From JBGSST01 sp041736915 (lineage in GTDB: Bacteria; Bdellovibrionota; FAC87; UBA2466), in the NCBI GenBank assembly GCA_041736915.1, contig JBGSST010000324.1, forward strand, positions 1 to 34,340: a stretch of 34,340 nt of DNA, given 5' to 3'. Position numbers and translations under genes: made by a program. Within the stretch, counting starts at the first letter, position 1; each line of letters begins with the position of its first letter. The notes beneath the pieces are model-generated. The model was not told where the DNA came from and did not search any database. It worked only from the letters and a program-made list of their open reading frames with translations. Shown piece by piece: positions 30,771 through 34,340 of this stretch.

Positions 30771-33020
30771 GTGCGAACCGCGCAGCGAAAACCGATCATC
30801 GCTTGGATTCTTTCCATTGCGCTCGTTTGCCCGCCTTCGGCGTTTGCCGAAACCAACGCCCGCAAAGTCGCCTCGGTCGATCGCGGCGCGCGCAAACGCC
30901 TCATCAAAGATTTTACTCCCTCGTTCGTCATTCCCGGTGGCTCGGCTAATGGGCAGCTTGGTTTGGGCGGCGCGGGTGGATCGGGAACCGATTCGGACTC
31001 GCAGCTTGGCGGGAACGGCTCGTCGTCGTCAACCGGCGCGGCCGGCAAAGGGGGCGCGGGTGGTTTGGGCGGGCTCGGTGGTTTGAACGGTTTAGGCGGC
31101 GCCAATGGTAAGGGCGCGGCGAATACCGGTGGCGGAGGCAATCCTCCCGCGGCCACGCAAAAAACGGAATTCGATGATTCGGCTTCCAAGAATCGAAGTG
31201 GCCGTCCCATCAGTGGTGGTAACGGTCCGGGCGCGGGCAATCCCCAGGCGAAGGCGTACCCGCAGTGGTATCCGATGTGCCTGTTCATTGATCCTCAGGC
31301 GGCCAACCAGGCGCAGGCCAACGCGACCATCAAGGGCATGACGGCCGCAATGGCTAAATGCGAAGTGAACCTGGTTGTGTTTCCCGTCACCGTGGCTCCT
31401 GGCAGCTATCCTAACGTGGCCACTGCTTCGGACCAGGTCAACTCGATGCAGTCGAGTGCATGCAATATCGCGGGCAATGTGGATAACGCCGAGCGAGCTT
31501 CCACTTCTATATGCGTTAACAACACTCAGATGGCCGATCATATGTGCCAGATTTACAAGACTGACGCGAACGGCAATCGCGTGCTAGATACCGATACCGC
31601 AGGGTGCGCACAGCTGAACAGCAGCGGCGCAGAGAAGAAAAAGTATGACGAGGAAATCGCCAAGCTAGAAAAGAAAGCGAAAGGCTCGCCACCAGATGCG
31701 GCAGCGCAAAAACGTCTGGATGACATTAAAGCCCACAATCAAGGAAGTGGAGCCGGAGGTGGATCGTCTCCGATTGCACCATCCATTGAAGATCTCGGTG
31801 CTTGCACCAACAGTGTTGTAAGCCACGAAGCGATCGGCCACAGCATGTTTGGTCACCCCAACGGAAAAGGCGATGGTTTTGGGATCGGATTCGAAGAGGG
31901 GGGAGACGGAGATGGATGGACCGACGAGGGTTGTCTAGCGATTCGGCGCAATGCTTTCACAAACGACGGCAAATGGAAGTACGAACCCGCGCGAGAAACC
32001 TATTACGTGGAACCAAAGGACCCTTCGGCTTGGTGGCAGCTCGATAGCGGTCGTCAGCTCTTTAACAAGCCTAACAATCCACCCGGAAACATTCCGGCCA
32101 TTCGTCCACCCCTCATCAGCGACGCGGGCAATACTATCGTAATGGATGACGGCGCGGCCAAAGGCTCCAACGACGCGGGGTCGGCAAAATCTTCAAAATC
32201 TTCCGGCAAAGGAACGGGCGGAGGACAGCTATCGAGCACGCCGCCGACCGCCGTTGATCCGCGCCACCGTTTGCGTCCACGCCCGGCCGGTGAAGAGGCC
32301 ACCGGCGGAACGCGTAAGGCCGGCACCCCTATCGCCGGCGCAAGCGAAGAAGTGATTTTTCCGGAAAAACCAAGGTTGTCACCGCCGAACAATAAACCAG
32401 TGGGCACTAAGTCCGTCGGATTTGATGACGACGCCGCCAAGGGCGAATCGCGCGGCGGGGGCGGCTCGGCCGTTGGCAACGTCGGCAGTCTCAAGGTCGA
32501 TAAGATGCCCGGTGGTTCGTTTGGCCGCGGCGGAGAGATCGGCGGCGGCGGTAGCGGCGGCTCTAGCGGATTTGCGTTCGATGACGACGCCGGCAAGGGC
32601 GAAGCCTCGGGAAGTACCCCTGGCCGTTCGGGTGGCGGAGCCGGCGCGGGCCCTGGTGAATCGCGTAGCGGTGGATTTGCGTTTGACGACGAGGCCTCAA
32701 AAGGCGCGCCGGGCGGTGTGGGAGCCGCGGTTGGCATGACGGGCTCGGCGGAACGCTCACCTTCCGGCGTGGGACCCGCCACGTTCGGGCAGGGCAAAGC
32801 GCTAGGCGGAAGTTCCGGATTTAGCGGCAACGAGTTTTTTGGCAACGTGGGAAGAGACGGCGAAGATTCTTCCGACGAAGAGAGTGACGAGAAGCTGCGA
32901 CAACGGCGCCGCCGCCAAAAAGTGGGGGAACGCGTTCGGGGTATCGACGGGGAAGTCGCGCGTCGCGGACGTAACGGACGGACTCCGCGCTCGATTCCCG
33001 GTAACGGGGAGGCTCCATGA
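30771..33020 (+). CDS. Exported glycine-rich protein with cysteine-rich core, paralog A
   Basis: This 749-residue protein has a GTG start (GAGG eight bases upstream) and signal peptide (KPIIAWILSIALVCPPSAFA). A Gly-rich region covers about 55-150. The core, about 160-440, begins WYPMCLFIDP, contains CEVNLVVFPV, SSACNI and HMC, and then the histidine-rich site HEAIGHSMFGHP with acidic DGDGWTDEGC. It has an insert with a charged coiled coil (EEKKKYDEEIAKLEKKAK-like, near 285-325). The C-terminal ~300 residues are Gly/Ser/Pro-rich with repeats: MDDGAAKG (458), FDDDAAKG (551), FDDDAGKG (603) and FDDEASKG (638); FDDSASKN is at about 134. The tail is basic (RQRRRRQK). The next gene is a clear paralog and overlaps by four bases. 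Function is unknown; a surface or secreted role is inferred. Confidence 0.85.
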   Translation: MRTAQRKPIIAWILSIALVCPPSAFAETNARKVASVDRGARKRLIKDFTPSFVIPGGSANGQLGLGGAGGSGTDSDSQLGGNGSSSSTGAAGKGGAGGLGGLGGLNGLGGANGKGAANTGGGGNPPAATQKTEFDDSASKNRSGRPISGGNGPGAGNPQAKAYPQWYPMCLFIDPQAANQAQANATIKGMTAAMAKCEVNLVVFPVTVAPGSYPNVATASDQVNSMQSSACNIAGNVDNAERASTSICVNNTQMADHMCQIYKTDANGNRVLDTDTAGCAQLNSSGAEKKKYDEEIAKLEKKAKGSPPDAAAQKRLDDIKAHNQGSGAGGGSSPIAPSIEDLGACTNSVVSHEAIGHSMFGHPNGKGDGFGIGFEEGGDGDGWTDEGCLAIRRNAFTNDGKWKYEPARETYYVEPKDPSAWWQLDSGRQLFNKPNNPPGNIPAIRPPLISDAGNTIVMDDGAAKGSNDAGSAKSSKSSGKGTGGGQLSSTPPTAVDPRHRLRPRPAGEEATGGTRKAGTPIAGASEEVIFPEKPRLSPPNNKPVGTKSVGFDDDAAKGESRGGGGSAVGNVGSLKVDKMPGGSFGRGGEIGGGGSGGSSGFAFDDDAGKGEASGSTPGRSGGGAGAGPGESRSGGFAFDDEASKGAPGGVGAAVGMTGSAERSPSGVGPATFGQGKALGGSSGFSGNEFFGNVGRDGEDSSDEESDEKLRQRRRRQKVGERVRGIDGEVARRGRNGRTPRSIPGNGEAP

Positions 33021-34340
33021 AGCTTCTCATGCTGACATTTTTGCTGCTTTCTTCGCTGGCCATGGCCCAGCGCACGAAATCCGTGGTGAAGTCCGCGGGT
33101 AAAAAAGCGGTACCGATTCCTACCGCACAGGCCAAGCCCAAGCCCAAGCCCAAGACCAAGTTGGGTGCCAAGTCCAAGATTGGTATTCCCGCGGCGTCGG
33201 CGCAGGCCACTCCCGCACCGACCCCCGCGGCGAGTTTTGGCGCCGAGGCCAACCCCTCAACGACTCCGGCGACGGAATCCGCAGAGAAACGGTCAGTCGG
33301 CGATATTTTGAAAGACATGGCTAAGGCGCGCGTCGAAGGAAAAGCTTCGCTTGGTACGGCCAGTGCGAGTGCTGGCGGAAGCTCAACGCCTTCCAAGATC
33401 GGTCCCGGCGGGGGTGGTGGTTCCAGCGGTGGCTCCGGGGGAAGTGGCGGCGACGGAACGCAAAGCACGACTTACGACGACAACGTAGCCAAGGGAGAAG
33501 GCTCGGGTCAGGCGCCCAACAACAGCGGTGGTCCTACAAGTGGGGGCGATGGCGGCAACCCGCCTCCCAAGATTGAAGCGTTCAAACGCTGGTTTCCCAC
33601 TTGCGTGTTTCTCGATCCGTCGGTGCCCAACGGCAATTCGATGGTGAAGGGGCTCGTCGACATGGCGGCCGCGTGCAAGGTGAACCTCGTCGTGTTTCCG
33701 TTTTACATCAAGAACTCGCCCGGTAGCGCTGGTGAGATCAACTCGCAGGCCCGGCAGTCGTGTAACGCGATTCAGGGGATGAATTCGCAGGGCGTAAACC
33801 GCGTGGCGTCCGCCACCGTGGTACCGCGCCCCGATTTGGCGGCGCAGATGTGCGGGGCCTCCGCGAAAGACCGCGATACGTGCGAAGATCTTACGTTCAA
33901 TCCCGGAGATACGTTCTTACAACGTTACAAAATGACCGGTCGTGGCGGCGACGTAAATCCTACCGGCTCCGGAATCGTTGCCCGCAACAACACGCAGGCG
34001 CTAGCTACCACGGTCTTTCGGCAGATTACGGGCTTACCGTACGGCTCCGGCGCGGGACTTTCGCTCGGCAACTGGAATGAAGGCGACGCCAGCGCCATCG
34101 GTCTCGAGAAGAAAGATGGACTGAACGATTTCGGATGCAACGAGCTTCGCAAAAGCTCGTATCCCAACGACGGACGTTGGCGTTACAACTCCGCGCAAGA
34201 AACCTACGTGGTCAAAGGCGATGCTCAGCGCATGTTCGACTTAGGTAAACCCATCTTCCAAAATCCAGCGGGCCCGGGCGGCGGCGGAAACGCCGACAAG
34301 AGCGGCGATGGTGGAGGCAGCGGTGGCGGTGGCGGTTCAG
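33017..34340 (+). CDS. Exported glycine-rich protein, paralog B, cut by window end
   Basis: The frame from ATG 33017 stays open to the window end (441 codons). It starts inside the stop of paralog A (ATGA). The signal peptide is MKLLMLTFLLLSSLAMA. A Lys/Pro/Ala-rich segment follows (PKPKPKPKTK), then Gly/Ser-rich sequence with YDDNVAKGEGSG at about 153. The core aligns with paralog A: WFPTCVFLDP, ACKVNLVVFPFYI, QSCNAI, QMC, DTC, NDFGCNELR, and NDGRWRYNSAQETYVV. All six cysteines align by eye. At the position of paralog A's HEAIGH...H site it has FRQITGLPYG, so the histidines are lost. It ends in another Gly-rich stretch, so the C-terminal region is missing here. Confidence 0.85.
   Translation, partial: MKLLMLTFLLLSSLAMAQRTKSVVKSAGKKAVPIPTAQAKPKPKPKTKLGAKSKIGIPAASAQATPAPTPAASFGAEANPSTTPATESAEKRSVGDILKDMAKARVEGKASLGTASASAGGSSTPSKIGPGGGGGSSGGSGGSGGDGTQSTTYDDNVAKGEGSGQAPNNSGGPTSGGDGGNPPPKIEAFKRWFPTCVFLDPSVPNGNSMVKGLVDMAAACKVNLVVFPFYIKNSPGSAGEINSQARQSCNAIQGMNSQGVNRVASATVVPRPDLAAQMCGASAKDRDTCEDLTFNPGDTFLQRYKMTGRGGDVNPTGSGIVARNNTQALATTVFRQITGLPYGSGAGLSLGNWNEGDASAIGLEKKDGLNDFGCNELRKSSYPNDGRWRYNSAQETYVVKGDAQRMFDLGKPIFQNPAGPGGGGNADKSGDGGGSGGGGGS

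Noticed and set aside
31830..31866. HEAIGHSMFGH as a classical zinc protease (HExxHxxGxxH) motif
   Set aside because: The spacing is HE-x3-H, one residue longer than HExxH. Without a structural match an active metalloprotease cannot be claimed.
32054..33468. Two antisense Pro-rich ORFs opposite the glycine-rich genes
   Set aside because: Gly-rich codons read backwards give Pro/Ala-rich frames. The sense frames have signal peptides, SDs and paralogy.

Overview
The window reads as chromosomal DNA of a Gram-negative bacterium at roughly 57-58 % GC (estimated by eye). The clues are lipobox lipoproteins, an LptF/G-type permease, an outer-membrane-barrel-like protein and several periplasmic enzymes. 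The combination of ftsY, a Na/Pi symporter, a GYF-like/TPR protein and serS, together with a GldA/F/G-type ABC operon, a solitary TldE-like protein and many secreted orphans, suggests a Bdellovibrionota/Oligoflexia-like (former delta-proteobacterial) lineage. That placement is inference; no rRNA or other decisive marker is present. No tRNA, rRNA, CRISPR array, insertion sequence or prophage was seen.

Layout. 1-6105 (+): the 3' end of ftsY, a Na/Pi cotransporter with a PhoU-like tail, a large GYF-like/TPR membrane protein and serS. 6110-8777 (-): an overlapping pair made of a secreted subtilase and a secreted HEAT-repeat protein. 8930-11117 (+): nadK and a TldE/PmbA-like protein. 11118-13109 (-): a polytopic membrane protein. 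13193-14971 (+): a PP2C phosphatase and an M23 peptidase whose start codon is puzzling. 14943-16231 (-): a DUF2064 (TIGR04282) nucleotidyl/glycosyltransferase-like protein and transaldolase. 16265-19700 (+): a good sigma70-type promoter and a three-gene Gld-like ABC exporter operon. 19701-20342 (-): tsaB. 20343-20690: a structured, gene-free region. 20691-24142 (+): a compact run of 2Fe-2S ferredoxin, second PP2C, DUF2203, Rieske protein, trans-sulfuration-type PLP enzyme and lipoprotein cyclophilin. 24190-26650 (-): an orphan, an RMD1/DUF155 membrane protein and rarA. 26816-30502 (+): a small exported protein, an LptF/G permease, a TetR regulator, a barrel-like protein and a lipoprotein. 30503-30770: dense inverted repeats and a structured leader. 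30771-34340 (+): two tandem paralogous secreted glycine-rich proteins, the second cut by the window end.

How it works together. Much of the window is cell-envelope biology: export (Gld-like ABC), LPS transport (LptF/G), peptidoglycan (M23), secreted proteolysis (subtilase), periplasmic folding (cyclophilin) and surface proteins. Housekeeping genes (ftsY, serS, nadK, tal, tsaB, rarA) lie between. Convergent genes abut or overlap with no room for conventional terminators, whereas 20343-20690 and 30503-30770 are rich in structure.

The most novel-looking material is the pair at 30771-34340. Both are exported, share a six-cysteine core and carry acidic (F/Y/M)DD-xx-(A/S)K(G/N) modules in Gly/Ser-rich sequence. 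The upstream paralog has a histidine-rich HEAIGH...H site that the downstream paralog has lost. They follow a leader containing a 27-bp inverted repeat, a terminator-like hairpin and two further hairpins.
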